Below, piece by piece: positions 17,196 to 26,183 of a stretch of DNA of 64,000 bases. The notes under the pieces were generated by a model, which was not told the DNA's origin, did no database searches, and saw only the letters and a program-made list of their open reading frames with translations. Within the stretch, counting starts at the first letter, position 1, and the number at the start of each line of letters is the position of its first letter. Source of the DNA: Pararhizobium qamdonense (GTDB lineage Bacteria; Pseudomonadota; Alphaproteobacteria; Rhizobiales; Rhizobiaceae); contig NZ_CP119566.1 in assembly GCF_029277445.1 (NCBI RefSeq), forward strand, positions 634,501-698,500, written 5' to 3'. A program made the translations under genes and the position numbers.

Positions 17196-19040
17196 ATGGC
17201 ACCCACCTCATCGCCTGTTATCAACGGCCACGCCTATGATTATGTCGATCATGCCTATGACGTGATCGTCGTCGGCGCCGGCGGCGCCGGATTGCGCGCC
17301 ACGCTCGGCATGGCCGAACAGGGCTTCAAGACGGCCTGCATCACCAAGGTTTTCCCGACGCGCTCGCACACGGTTGCGGCCCAGGGCGGTATCGCCGCAT
17401 CGCTGACCAATATGACGCCGGATAGCTGGCAGTGGCATCTCTACGATACGGTCAAGGGTTCCGACTGGCTCGGCGATGTCGATGCCATGCAATACCTGAC
17501 CATGGAAGCGCCAAAGGCCGTCTATGAGCTCGAACATTACGGCGTTCCGTTCTCGCGCAATGCCGAGGGCAAGATCTACCAGCGGCCGTTCGGCGGCCAC
17601 ATGCAGAATTACGGCGAAGGCCCGCCGGTACAGCGCACCTGCGCCGTTGCCGACCGCACCGGCCACGCCATTCTGCACACGCTCTATGGTCAGTCGCTGA
17701 AGAACAATGCCGAATTCTTCATCGAATATTTCGCGCTCGACCTGATCATGTCGGATGACGGCAGCCGCTGCACCGGCGTCGTCGCCTGGAATCTTGACGA
17801 CGGCACGATCCATCGCTTCTCGGCCAAGATGGTCGTTCTGGCGACCGGCGGCTATGGCCGTTCCTATTTCTCGGCAACCTCTGCCCATACCTGCACCGGC
17901 GACGGTGGCGGCATGGTGGCGCGCGCGGGTCTTCCGCTGCAGGACATGGAATTCGTCCAGTTCCACCCGACCGGCATTTACGGCTCAGGCTGCCTGATCA
18001 CCGAAGGTGCGCGCGGCGAAGGCGGCTATCTCGTCAATTCCGAAGGCGAGCGCTTCATGGAGCGCTATGCGCCGTCGGCCAAGGATCTGGCCTCGCGTGA
18101 CGTCGTGTCGCGCTGCATGACGCTGGAAATCCGCGAAGGCCGCGGCGTCGGCAAGAACAAGGACCATATCTACCTGCATCTCGACCATCTCGACCCGGCC
18201 GTTCTGCACGAGCGTTTGCCGGGCATTTCCGAGAGCGCCAAGATCTTTGCCGGTGTCGATGTCACGCGCGAGCCGATCCCGGTCCTGCCGACCGTTCACT
18301 ACAATATGGGCGGCATTCCGACCAATTATTGGGGTGAAGTGCTGAATGCCGACGGGGAAAATCCCGAGCGCATCCTGCCCGGCCTGATGGCCGTCGGTGA
18401 AGCCGGCTGCGCCTCCGTGCACGGGGCAAACCGCCTCGGCTCCAATTCGCTGATCGACCTGGTGGTCTTCGGCCGCGCCGCCGCAATCCGCGCCGGTGAA
18501 GTCATCGACCGGGCGGCTCCCATTCCGGCGATCAACGAAAAAGCCTGCGAAAAGATCATGACGCGCTTCGACAAGCTGCGTTTTGCAAATGGCTCGACGC
18601 CAACAGCGGTGCTGCGTGAAAAGATGCAGCGCACCATGCAGGACGACGCCGCCGTGTTCCGCACGCAGGAATCGCTGGAAAGCGGCTGCCAGCGGATGAG
18701 CGCCATCTGGCAGGAACTGAGCGACGTCAAGGTCACCGACCGCTCGATGATCTGGAATTCCGACCTGGTGGAAACGCTGGAACTGGAAAACCTGATGGCC
18801 AATGCCATCGTCACCGTTTATGGCGCCGAAGCCCGCAAGGAAAGCCGCGGCAGCCACGCACGCGAGGATTTCGTCGATGGCCCGTTCGGCGGCCGCGACG
18901 ATATCAACTGGCGCAAGCATACCCTGTCCTGGGTGAACGAGGCCGGCGAAGTCAGGCTCGACTACCGACCGGTTCATACCGAGCTTCTGGCCGAGGGCAT
19001 CGATCCGAAAAAGATCGAACCGAAGGCGCGTGTGTATTGA
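17196..19040 (+). CDS. sdhA: Succinate dehydrogenase flavoprotein subunit
   Basis: Catalytic subunit of complex II that oxidises succinate to fumarate. At 614 residues it has the normal length. The FAD-binding motif is [13 protein letters not shown] (24-36) and the covalent flavin histidine is H58 in [11 protein letters not shown]. The active-site region [27 protein letters not shown] stretch and [11 protein letters not shown] are intact. The C-terminus IEPKARVY is complete, so the gene is not damaged by the downstream insertion. vapB starts 52 bases after the stop. Confidence 0.98.
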   Translation: MAPTSSPVINGHAYDYVDHAYDVIVVGAGGAGLRATLGMAEQGFKTACITKVFPTRSHTVAAQGGIAASLTNMTPDSWQWHLYDTVKGSDWLGDVDAMQYLTMEAPKAVYELEHYGVPFSRNAEGKIYQRPFGGHMQNYGEGPPVQRTCAVADRTGHAILHTLYGQSLKNNAEFFIEYFALDLIMSDDGSRCTGVVAWNLDDGTIHRFSAKMVVLATGGYGRSYFSATSAHTCTGDGGGMVARAGLPLQDMEFVQFHPTGIYGSGCLITEGARGEGGYLVNSEGERFMERYAPSAKDLASRDVVSRCMTLEIREGRGVGKNKDHIYLHLDHLDPAVLHERLPGISESAKIFAGVDVTREPIPVLPTVHYNMGGIPTNYWGEVLNADGENPERILPGLMAVGEAGCASVHGANRLGSNSLIDLVVFGRAAAIRAGEVIDRAAPIPAINEKACEKIMTRFDKLRFANGSTPTAVLREKMQRTMQDDAAVFRTQESLESGCQRMSAIWQELSDVKVTDRSMIWNSDLVETLELENLMANAIVTVYGAEARKESRGSHAREDFVDGPFGGRDDINWRKHTLSWVNEAGEVRLDYRPVHTELLAEGIDPKKIEPKARVY

Positions 19041-19092
19041 GGGTGTTTGTGGCAGGATAAAAACAAGGACCAGATCCGCGAAGGACCCTGAT

Positions 19093-19329
19093 ATGGGTGA
19101 AATGAATATCAGAATTGAGGACGAACTGCGCACGAAGATAGAAGATTTGGCGAAGAGCAATGCACGTTCGCTCAACGCGGAAATTTCCGATCTTCTGACA
19201 AAAGCCGTCAACTATGAGCGCCGCCAGGAGAGCTTTGCCGACATAGCGCGAAGGATCGCTGCCATGACGCCGAAGGATGTGCCGCAAACCGGCAGCCTGG
19301 AGATGCTCAGAGAGGATCGCGATCGGTGA
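19093..19329 (+). CDS. vapB: FitA/VapB-type antitoxin (Arc-like ribbon-helix-helix)
   Basis: Antitoxin of 78 residues from the ATG at 19093. The N-terminal MGEMNIRIEDELRTKIEDL with KSNARSLNAEISDLLTKAV is a ribbon-helix-helix (Arc/FitA-type) DNA-binding domain, which normally represses its own promoter when complexed with toxin. The C-terminal half (to [11 protein letters not shown]) would wrap the toxin. Its stop overlaps the GTG start of the toxin by 4 bases. The module sits between sdhA and sdhB. Longer in-frame starts at 19030 would overlap sdhA and are not favoured. Confidence 0.87.
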   Translation: MGEMNIRIEDELRTKIEDLAKSNARSLNAEISDLLTKAVNYERRQESFADIARRIAAMTPKDVPQTGSLEMLREDRDR

Positions 19330-19784
19330 TCCTCGTGGTTGATGCCTCCGTGGCCGTGATGTGGTTCATTAAGGAAATGGGGCACGACAAAGCTTTGGCG
19401 CTTGCCGAACATGGGAACATCTTGATTACCCCTGACCTTATCTTTCCCGAGGTCGGCAATGTTCTTAGACGGAAAGTGCGGCAGGGCCTGATATCGGAAA
19501 CCCAGGCATCGATGGCGGTGCAGAGACTTCCGGATGCTTTCAGGCGAATCGTGCCGTGTGCGGATTTGATCGACAATGCCTTTTCCATGGCATCGCAGCT
19601 CGATCATTCGGTTTACGACGCGCTTTATCTGGCCTGCGCGATGGTGCAGCCGGATGGAAAGCTGGTCACGGTGGATGAAAAGTTCAGAGCCAAGGCCACC
19701 GCTGCCGGGTACGGCGAGAAAATTTTGAATTTGGACGCAGCTTACGCGCTCGTCACGACGTCACAGGAAAACGATAATGGTTGA
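19326..19784 (+). CDS. vapC: VapC-type PIN-domain ribonuclease toxin
   Basis: PIN-domain protein of 152 residues, expected to cleave RNA (often tRNA) when freed from its antitoxin. The acidic Mg-binding residues are all present: D6 in VVDASVAV, E42 in [11 protein letters not shown]98 in SVYDALYLA and D117 in VTVDEKF. The start is GTG at 19326 within the vapB stop. The end is unusual: the stop lies inside sdhB, 8 bases past the sdhB start, so its last residues (ENDNG) are encoded by the sdhB ribosome-binding and start region. Function as an active toxin is inferred. Confidence 0.9.
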   Translation: MILVVDASVAVMWFIKEMGHDKALALAEHGNILITPDLIFPEVGNVLRRKVRQGLISETQASMAVQRLPDAFRRIVPCADLIDNAFSMASQLDHSVYDALYLACAMVQPDGKLVTVDEKFRAKATAAGYGEKILNLDAAYALVTTSQENDNG

Positions 19785-20556
19785 ACTCGCTCTCCCCAAG
19801 AATTCGACGATGACCGAAGGCAAGGTTTGGCCGAAGCCGGCCGGTGCCACCAATACCCGCGAGTTCCGCATCTATCGCTGGAGCCCGGACGACGGCAAGA
19901 ACCCGTCGATCGATACGTTCTATATCGATGTCGATGATTGCGGCCCGATGGTTCTGGATGCGCTACTCTACATCAAGAACAAGATCGACCCGACGCTGAC
20001 ATTGCGCCGCTCCTGCCGTGAAGGCATTTGCGGGTCCTGCGCCATGAATATCGACGGCACCAATACGCTGGCCTGCACCAAGGGCATGGACGAGGTGAAG
20101 GGTACGGTGAAGGTCTACCCGCTGCCGCATATGCCTGTCGTCAAGGACCTGGTGCCGGATCTTACCAATTTCTACGCCCAGCACCGCTCGATCGAGCCCT
20201 GGCTGAAGACGGTCTCGCCGACGCCGGCCAAGGAATGGAAGCAGAGCCATGAGGACCGCCAGAAGCTTGACGGTCTCTACGAGTGCATTCTGTGCGCCTG
20301 CTGTTCCGCCTCGTGCCCGAGCTATTGGTGGAACGGCGACCGCTATCTCGGTCCGGCCGTGCTGCTGCAGGCCTATCGCTGGCTGATCGACAGCCGTGAC
20401 GAGGCCAAGGGCGAGCGTCTCGACAATCTGGAAGATCCTTTCCGTCTTTATCGCTGCCATACGATCATGAATTGCGCCCAGACCTGTCCAAAAGGTTTGA
20501 ACCCGGCCAAGGCGATCGGGGAAATCAAGAAGATGATGGTGGAACGGCGGGTTTAG
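19777..20556 (+). CDS. sdhB: Succinate dehydrogenase iron-sulfur subunit
   Basis: Electron-transfer subunit of complex II with [2Fe-2S], [4Fe-4S] and [3Fe-4S] centres, 259 residues. Cluster cysteines appear in [18 protein letters not shown] (first centre, near 69-80), [18 protein letters not shown] (near 168-180) and [20 protein letters not shown] (near 227-240). The start ATG at 19777 lies within the last codons of vapC; AGGA 7-10 bases upstream serves as ribosome site. The protein is complete, so complex II should be functional despite the inserted module. Confidence 0.98.
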   Translation: MVELALPKNSTMTEGKVWPKPAGATNTREFRIYRWSPDDGKNPSIDTFYIDVDDCGPMVLDALLYIKNKIDPTLTLRRSCREGICGSCAMNIDGTNTLACTKGMDEVKGTVKVYPLPHMPVVKDLVPDLTNFYAQHRSIEPWLKTVSPTPAKEWKQSHEDRQKLDGLYECILCACCSASCPSYWWNGDRYLGPAVLLQAYRWLIDSRDEAKGERLDNLEDPFRLYRCHTIMNCAQTCPKGLNPAKAIGEIKKMMVERRV

Positions 20557-20916
20557 TTTTGGTTGTTGCTTAACTGAGGCGATGCGGGCTGGGCTTCCAC
20601 CCCCCTCTGTCACTGCGTGACATCTCCCCCGCAAGGGGGGAGATTGTTCTTTTCCCGGGCTTGCCCCTTGAGGAGGAAATGTCGGCGTCGCCGACAAAGG
20701 GGGATGGCCGCATACGCTAACCGTGCACTGGACGCTCAAAGCGCGCTCCAAGCGTCCGCTCCATCCGGCAACCTCGCGACGCACGGTTCCAACCGTTTCA
20801 ATCATGCCACAGGTCTCAAAGATTCCGCCGCATCTTGATTTTAAAGTTAGTTTTAAGCTAATTCCGCCTATATTCCCCTGGACAAAGCGATAGCAGAGAT
20901 GATCGGGAGCAAAAAC
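20557..20916. other. Intergenic region between sdhB and the Omp19-like gene
   Basis: No gene is seen in these 360 bases. They hold a family B repeat (20599-20705), a nested palindrome (20730-20757) and an AT-rich stretch with a TATATT -10-like element at 20869-20874. Confidence 0.7.
20599..20705. repeat. Palindromic repeat, family B
   Basis: CCCCCCTCTGTCACTGCGTG, CATCTCCCCCGCAAGGGGGG and TGTCGGCGTCGCCGACA modules. The same order is found at 36491-36624 and parts at 63648-63694. It forms several nested hairpins. Confidence 0.85.
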
Positions 20917-21459
20917 ATGCGGACAATACATGCGGTGGCGGGACTGGCCGTGGTGCTGGCGCTGGCTGGATGTCAGAGAACGTCCACGAGCGATTTCGGT
21001 GGAAACCCCGTTTCGCCGGCTCCCCTGCAGGCGCAGCCCGTGCCGACGGTGTCGTCGGGCCAGCTGGCTGCACCCGGCGATACATCGCAGTTTCCGGCAG
21101 CGCCCGTCAGCGGCACGGCTGCGGTCGGTGGTGTTACGACACCTGGCGGCACCGAGGTTGCAGCGGCGACCAATGCGCTTGATGTGACCAAGGAATCGAT
21201 GGTCGGCAACTGGCGTGTGGCGAACGGCGGCAGTTCCTGCGACATGTTCCTGACGCTCACCAATCTCGGCAGCGGCTCGCGCGGCGGCACGCGCGGTTGC
21301 GCTGGCGAACTGACGGCAATGGGCTCCTGGGAAGTGGCCGGCAAGCAGGTCGTGCTGAAGGACCGCAACGGCAATCCGCTCGCCCGCCTGTTCAAGACGG
21401 CCGATGCCCGCTTTGACGGCTCGACGAATGGCGGCCAGCCGGTCAGCCTCAGCCGTTAA
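20917..21459 (+). CDS. Omp19-like outer-membrane lipoprotein with AprI/Inh protease-inhibitor domain
   Basis: Lipoprotein of 180 residues. The signal peptide ends in the lipobox LALAGC (Cys near residue 19), followed by a flexible Ser/Pro/Ala-rich linker. From about residue 95 there is a small beta-barrel of the AprI/Inh type ([41 protein letters not shown], ending [16 protein letters not shown]). The C-terminus closely resembles Brucella Omp19, which inhibits host proteases. The start at 20917 has GGGAGC 7-12 bases upstream; an ATG at 20899 is less likely. It is monocistronic with a strong terminator. Confidence 0.85.
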   Translation: MRTIHAVAGLAVVLALAGCQRTSTSDFGGNPVSPAPLQAQPVPTVSSGQLAAPGDTSQFPAAPVSGTAAVGGVTTPGGTEVAAATNALDVTKESMVGNWRVANGGSSCDMFLTLTNLGSGSRGGTRGCAGELTAMGSWEVAGKQVVLKDRNGNPLARLFKTADARFDGSTNGGQPVSLSR

Positions 21460-21465
21460 TACAGC

Positions 21466-21489
21466 AGCCCGGCTCCAGCCGGGCTTTTT
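21466..21489 (+). terminator. Intrinsic terminator of the Omp19-like gene
   Basis: AGCCCGGC-TCCA-GCCGGGCT is a perfect 8-base stem with a 4-base loop followed by TTTTC, 7 bases after the stop codon. Confidence 0.92.
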
Positions 21490-21525
21490 CTTGCCGTCGT
21501 TTCCGACGTAGAACCGGTAAAGCGC

Positions 21526-22680
21526 GTGCCCAATCCACAAGACAGTATTTCGCGAAAACTCGAAGCCATGATCGCGGCGGGAACGCTGACCCGTGACCCG
21601 GCGCAACTCGTCATCGCCAAGCGGCTCGATCACCTCTCCTCGGAACTGGCCGCCAGCCGCGCCCAGCGCAAGTCGAATGCGCTCGGCTGGCTGTTCGCCT
21701 CGCGCAAGACCGAGCAGCCGCCGCTGAAGGGGCTTTATCTCTATGGCGGCGTCGGGCGTGGCAAGACCATGCTGATGGACCTGTTTTTCGAGACGGTGCC
21801 GATCCAGCGCAAGCGGCGGGCGCATTTCCATGAATTCATGGCCGATGTGCACGAGCGCATCTTCAAGCACCGGCAGAAGTTGAAGAACGGCGAAACGCGC
21901 CAGGCCGATCCGATGCCACCCGTGGCGGCGGAAATCCTGTCGGAGGCCCGTCTTCTGTGCTTCGACGAATTCTCTGTCACCGACATCGCCGATGCGATGA
22001 TCCTGTCGCGGCTGTTCGGTGAGCTGTTTTCCAAGGGCTGCGTGCTGGTGGCGACATCCAATGTCGAGCCGGGCAATCTCTACAAGGATGGGCTTAATCG
22101 CGGGTTGTTCCTACCGTTCATCGACCTTTTGAAGGCGCATGCGAACATCGTGCCGCTGGATACGGCGACGGATTACCGGCTGGCGAAGATCGAGGGCCTG
22201 CCGGTCTGGTCTTCGCCGCTCGGGCCGCAGGCTGACGCCGAGCTCGACAATGCCTGGAAGCTGGCAACGGCCGGGCTGACGGTCAATTCCGCTGAAGTTG
22301 CCTTCAAGGGCCGAAAGATCGTCGTTCCCAAGGCTGCCGGCGAATGCGCGCGGTTTTCCTTTGCCGATCTCTGCGAAAAGCCGCTCGGGGCTGCGGATTA
22401 TCTCGCCATTCTCTCGCAGTACCGGACGATCTTTGTCGAGCATATCCCGCATCTGGGGCCGGAGCGGCGCAATGAGACCAAGCGCTTCATCATGCTGATC
22501 GACACGATCTACGATCACAGCGCGCGGCTATTTGCCTCCGCAGCGGCGGCGCCGGTCGATCTGCTGACGGCAAAAAAAGGCACCGAAGGGTTCGAGTTTG
22601 ACCGCACGGTATCGCGCCTGATCGAGCTTCAGAGCAAGGAATATGCCGCAAACCATGACGGCAATTCTGCTGTTTTGTGA
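21526..22680 (+). CDS. zapE: Cell division protein ZapE / AFG1-like ATPase
   Basis: AFG1-family P-loop ATPase of 384 residues with a GTG start at 21526. The Walker A is LYGGVGRGKTMLMDLFF (near 73-89), with RRAHFHEFMADVHERI after it and a Walker B in ARLLCFDEFSVTDIADAMIL (near 140-160). LVATSNVEPGNLYKDGLNR is the sensor region typical of the family. In E. coli ZapE binds FtsZ and acts in division under stress; mitochondrial AFG1 acts in protein quality control. It stands between omp19 and mdh in many rhizobia. Confidence 0.93.
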   Translation: MPNPQDSISRKLEAMIAAGTLTRDPAQLVIAKRLDHLSSELAASRAQRKSNALGWLFASRKTEQPPLKGLYLYGGVGRGKTMLMDLFFETVPIQRKRRAHFHEFMADVHERIFKHRQKLKNGETRQADPMPPVAAEILSEARLLCFDEFSVTDIADAMILSRLFGELFSKGCVLVATSNVEPGNLYKDGLNRGLFLPFIDLLKAHANIVPLDTATDYRLAKIEGLPVWSSPLGPQADAELDNAWKLATAGLTVNSAEVAFKGRKIVVPKAAGECARFSFADLCEKPLGAADYLAILSQYRTIFVEHIPHLGPERRNETKRFIMLIDTIYDHSARLFASAAAAPVDLLTAKKGTEGFEFDRTVSRLIELQSKEYAANHDGNSAVL

Positions 22681-22702
22681 CACATTGACGACGCATTATA
22701 TT
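22675..22702 (+). promoter_or_regulatory. Candidate promoter of the mdh-suc operon
   Basis: TTGTGA (22675-22680) and TATATT (22697-22702) with a 16-base spacer, about 170 bases before mdh. An inverted pair AACCGAT (22729-22735) and ATCGGTT (22758-22764) lies downstream in the leader. Confidence 0.4.
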
Positions 22703-22814
22703 ACGTTTACGTAAGAATTTTATGATCTAACCGATTGAAATTGCTCTACGCAAAAGTATCGGTTGATATTTGAATTTTTGAAGTTTAATTCCTTGCGCCG
22801 AAGGTTTGCCATAG

Positions 22815-23837
<1,023 letters not shown>

Positions 23838-23882
23838 GAGCGCTCCCGGTATTGCCATCAGGCCGAAACAGGAAATTTCCCG

Positions 23883-25076
23883 ATGAACATTCATGAATAT
23901 CAAGCCAAGGCTCTGTTGAAGACCTTTGGCGCACCGGTTGCGGAAGGTGTCGCCATCTTCTCGGCGGATGAAGCAGAAGCGGCTGCAAAGTCGCTTCCAG
24001 GCCCGCTCTACGTGGTCAAGAGCCAGATCCATGCGGGCGGCCGCGGCAAGGGCAAGTTCAAGGAACTCGGCCCGGATGCCAAGGGCGGCGTTCGCCTGGC
24101 GTTTTCCATCGACGAAGCCAAGGCGCATGCCAAGGAAATGATGGGCAACACGCTGGTGACAGCGCAGACCGGCGAAGCCGGCAAGCAGGTCAACCGTCTC
24201 TATATTGAAGACGGCGCCGACATTGCCCGCGAGCTTTACCTCTCGCTGCTCGTCGACCGCTCGGTCGGCCGCGTTGCCTTCGTGGTGTCCACCGAAGGCG
24301 GCATGGACATCGAGGCTGTCGCCCATGACACGCCCGAGAAGATCCACACCATCGCCATCGATCCGGAAACGGGCGTGACGGATGCGGACGTTGCCGCGAT
24401 CTCCAAGGCTCTGGAGCTTTCGGGCGCTGCTGCCGAAGATGCCAAGTCGCTGTTCCCGATCCTCTACAAGGCCTTCAACGAGAAGGACATGGCGCTGCTC
24501 GAGGTCAACCCGCTGATCGTCATGAAGAACGATCATCTGCGTGTTCTCGATGCCAAGATGTCGTTCGACGGCAATGCGATCTTCCGTCACGACGACGTCA
24601 AGGCGCTGCGCGACGAGACCGAAGAGGATGCCAAGGAAATCGAGGCCTCGAAGTGGGATCTCGCCTATGTGGCGCTCGATGGCAATATCGGCTGCATGGT
24701 CAATGGCGCAGGTCTTGCCATGGCGACGATGGACATCATCAAGCTTTACGGCAAGGAGCCGGCAAACTTCTGCGACGTCGGCGGTGGCGCCGGCAAGGAG
24801 AAGGTGGCTGCGGCCTTCAAGATCATCACGGCCGACCCCAAGGTCGAAGGCATTCTCGTCAACATCTTCGGCGGCATCATGAAATGTGACGTCATTGCCG
24901 AAGGCGTCGTCGCTGCCGTGCAGGAAGTCGGCCTCAAGGTTCCGCTCGTCGTGCGGCTTGAAGGCACCAATGTCGAGCTCGGCAAGAAGATCCTGAATGA
25001 ATCGGGTCTCGCGATCACGGCGGCAGACGACTTGGACGATGCGGCCAAGAAGATCGTCGCTGCGATCAACGCCTAA
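23883..25076 (+). CDS. sucC: Succinyl-CoA synthetase beta subunit
   Basis: Nucleotide-binding subunit of succinyl-CoA synthetase, which makes ATP (or GTP) while converting succinyl-CoA to succinate. The protein has 397 residues and begins [19 protein letters not shown]. The ATP-grasp region [15 protein letters not shown] is at 46-60, followed by LLEVNPLIV and [24 protein letters not shown] segments. The C-terminal CoA-ligase domain has [15 protein letters not shown] and [14 protein letters not shown]. It follows mdh by 45 bases and precedes sucD by 18. Confidence 0.98.
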   Translation: MNIHEYQAKALLKTFGAPVAEGVAIFSADEAEAAAKSLPGPLYVVKSQIHAGGRGKGKFKELGPDAKGGVRLAFSIDEAKAHAKEMMGNTLVTAQTGEAGKQVNRLYIEDGADIARELYLSLLVDRSVGRVAFVVSTEGGMDIEAVAHDTPEKIHTIAIDPETGVTDADVAAISKALELSGAAAEDAKSLFPILYKAFNEKDMALLEVNPLIVMKNDHLRVLDAKMSFDGNAIFRHDDVKALRDETEEDAKEIEASKWDLAYVALDGNIGCMVNGAGLAMATMDIIKLYGKEPANFCDVGGGAGKEKVAAAFKIITADPKVEGILVNIFGGIMKCDVIAEGVVAAVQEVGLKVPLVVRLEGTNVELGKKILNESGLAITAADDLDDAAKKIVAAINA

Positions 25077-25094
25077 TTTGAAGGACCCGAACGT

Positions 25095-25997
25095 ATGTCT
25101 ATTCTCGTCAATAAAGACACAAAGGTCCTGGTTCAGGGCCTGACCGGCAAGACCGGCACTTTCCACACCGAGCAGGCGCTTGCCTATTACGGCACGCAGA
25201 TGGTCGGCGGTATCCACCCCAAGAAGGGTGGCGAAACCTGGACGGGTTCGAAGGGCGAAAGCCTGCCGATCTTTGCAACGGTTGCCGAAGCCAAGGAACG
25301 CACCGGCGCCGACGCGTCCGTGATCTACGTTCCGCCGGCGGGTGCCGCAGACGCGATCATCGAGGCGATCGAAGCCGAGATCCCGTTCATCACCTGCATC
25401 ACCGAAGGCATTCCGGTCATGGACATGGTTCGCGTCAAGGCCCGCCTCGACCGTTCCAAGTCGCGCCTGCTCGGCCCCAACTGCCCGGGCATCCTGACGC
25501 CGGAAGAATGCAAGATCGGCATCATGCCGGGCTCGATCTTCCGCAAGGGTTCGGTCGGTATCGTCTCGCGCTCCGGCACGCTGACCTATGAGGCCGTGTT
25601 CCAGACCTCGAACGAAGGCCTTGGCCAGACGACCGCTGTCGGCATCGGCGGCGACCCGGTCAAGGGCACGGAATTCATCGACGTGCTGGAAATGTTCCTC
25701 GCCGACGACGCCACGACCTCGATCATCATGATCGGCGAAATCGGCGGCTCGGCTGAAGAAGATGCGGCACAGTTCCTGATCGACGAAGCGAGACAAGGCC
25801 GCAAGAAGCCGATGGCAGGTTTCATCGCCGGCCGGACGGCGCCGAAGGGCCGGACCATGGGCCATGCCGGTGCTGTCGTTTCCGGCGGCAAGGGCGATGC
25901 GGAATCGAAGATTTCGGCCATGGAAGCGGCTGGCATCAAGGTCTCGCCTTCCCCGGCGCGCCTGGGCAAGACGCTGGTCGAAGTCCTCAAGGGCTGA
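25095..25997 (+). CDS. sucD: Succinyl-CoA synthetase alpha subunit
   Basis: CoA-binding and phosphohistidine-carrying subunit, 300 residues. It begins [24 protein letters not shown] (CoA site). [18 protein letters not shown] and the active-site histidine segment [17 protein letters not shown] (His near 254) are present. It forms the heterotetramer with SucC, encoded 18 bases upstream, and is followed by a 186-base gap with a hairpin and a 19-base tandem repeat before sucA. Confidence 0.98.
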   Translation: MSILVNKDTKVLVQGLTGKTGTFHTEQALAYYGTQMVGGIHPKKGGETWTGSKGESLPIFATVAEAKERTGADASVIYVPPAGAADAIIEAIEAEIPFITCITEGIPVMDMVRVKARLDRSKSRLLGPNCPGILTPEECKIGIMPGSIFRKGSVGIVSRSGTLTYEAVFQTSNEGLGQTTAVGIGGDPVKGTEFIDVLEMFLADDATTSIIMIGEIGGSAEEDAAQFLIDEARQGRKKPMAGFIAGRTAPKGRTMGHAGAVVSGGKGDAESKISAMEAAGIKVSPSPARLGKTLVEVLKG

Positions 25998-26017
25998 GAC
26001 AGACCATACCAAGACGT

Positions 26018-26048
26018 GACCGGGCTTCCCATTGCGGATGGCCCGGTC
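26018..26048 (+). promoter_or_regulatory. Leader hairpin between sucD and sucA
   Basis: GACCGGGC and GCCCGGTC form a perfect 8-base stem with a 15-base loop, 20 bases after sucD. There is no U-run, so it may be a processing or stabilising structure rather than a full terminator. Confidence 0.5.
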
Positions 26049-26083
26049 TGCACCATTTGAAGATGTGAAGGCGCATCAAGCGC

Positions 26084-26121
26084 TTTCGACAATGCGGTTT
26101 ACTTTCGCAAATGCGGTTTAC
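26084..26121. repeat. 19-base tandem direct repeat upstream of sucA
   Basis: TTTCGACAATGCGGTTTAC (26084-26102) is followed at once by TTTCGCAAATGCGGTTTAC (26103-26121), 17 of 19 identical. The second copy ends 62 bases before the sucA start. Confidence 0.85.
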
Positions 26122-26183
26122 CGGGGCCAGCACCCGGCAGAGTTAACAAGTCAGGAGGCGGACGGACAGGTCCGCAGAGCACC

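Noticed and set aside
20838..20856. TTAA-N8-TTAA upstream of the Omp19-like gene as a CtrA site
   Set aside because: The spacer is 8, not 7, and there is no extended symmetry.
26018..26121. A known sucA or sucC riboswitch-like RNA motif
   Set aside because: Those published motifs are from other proteobacterial groups; only one simple hairpin and a direct repeat are visible here.
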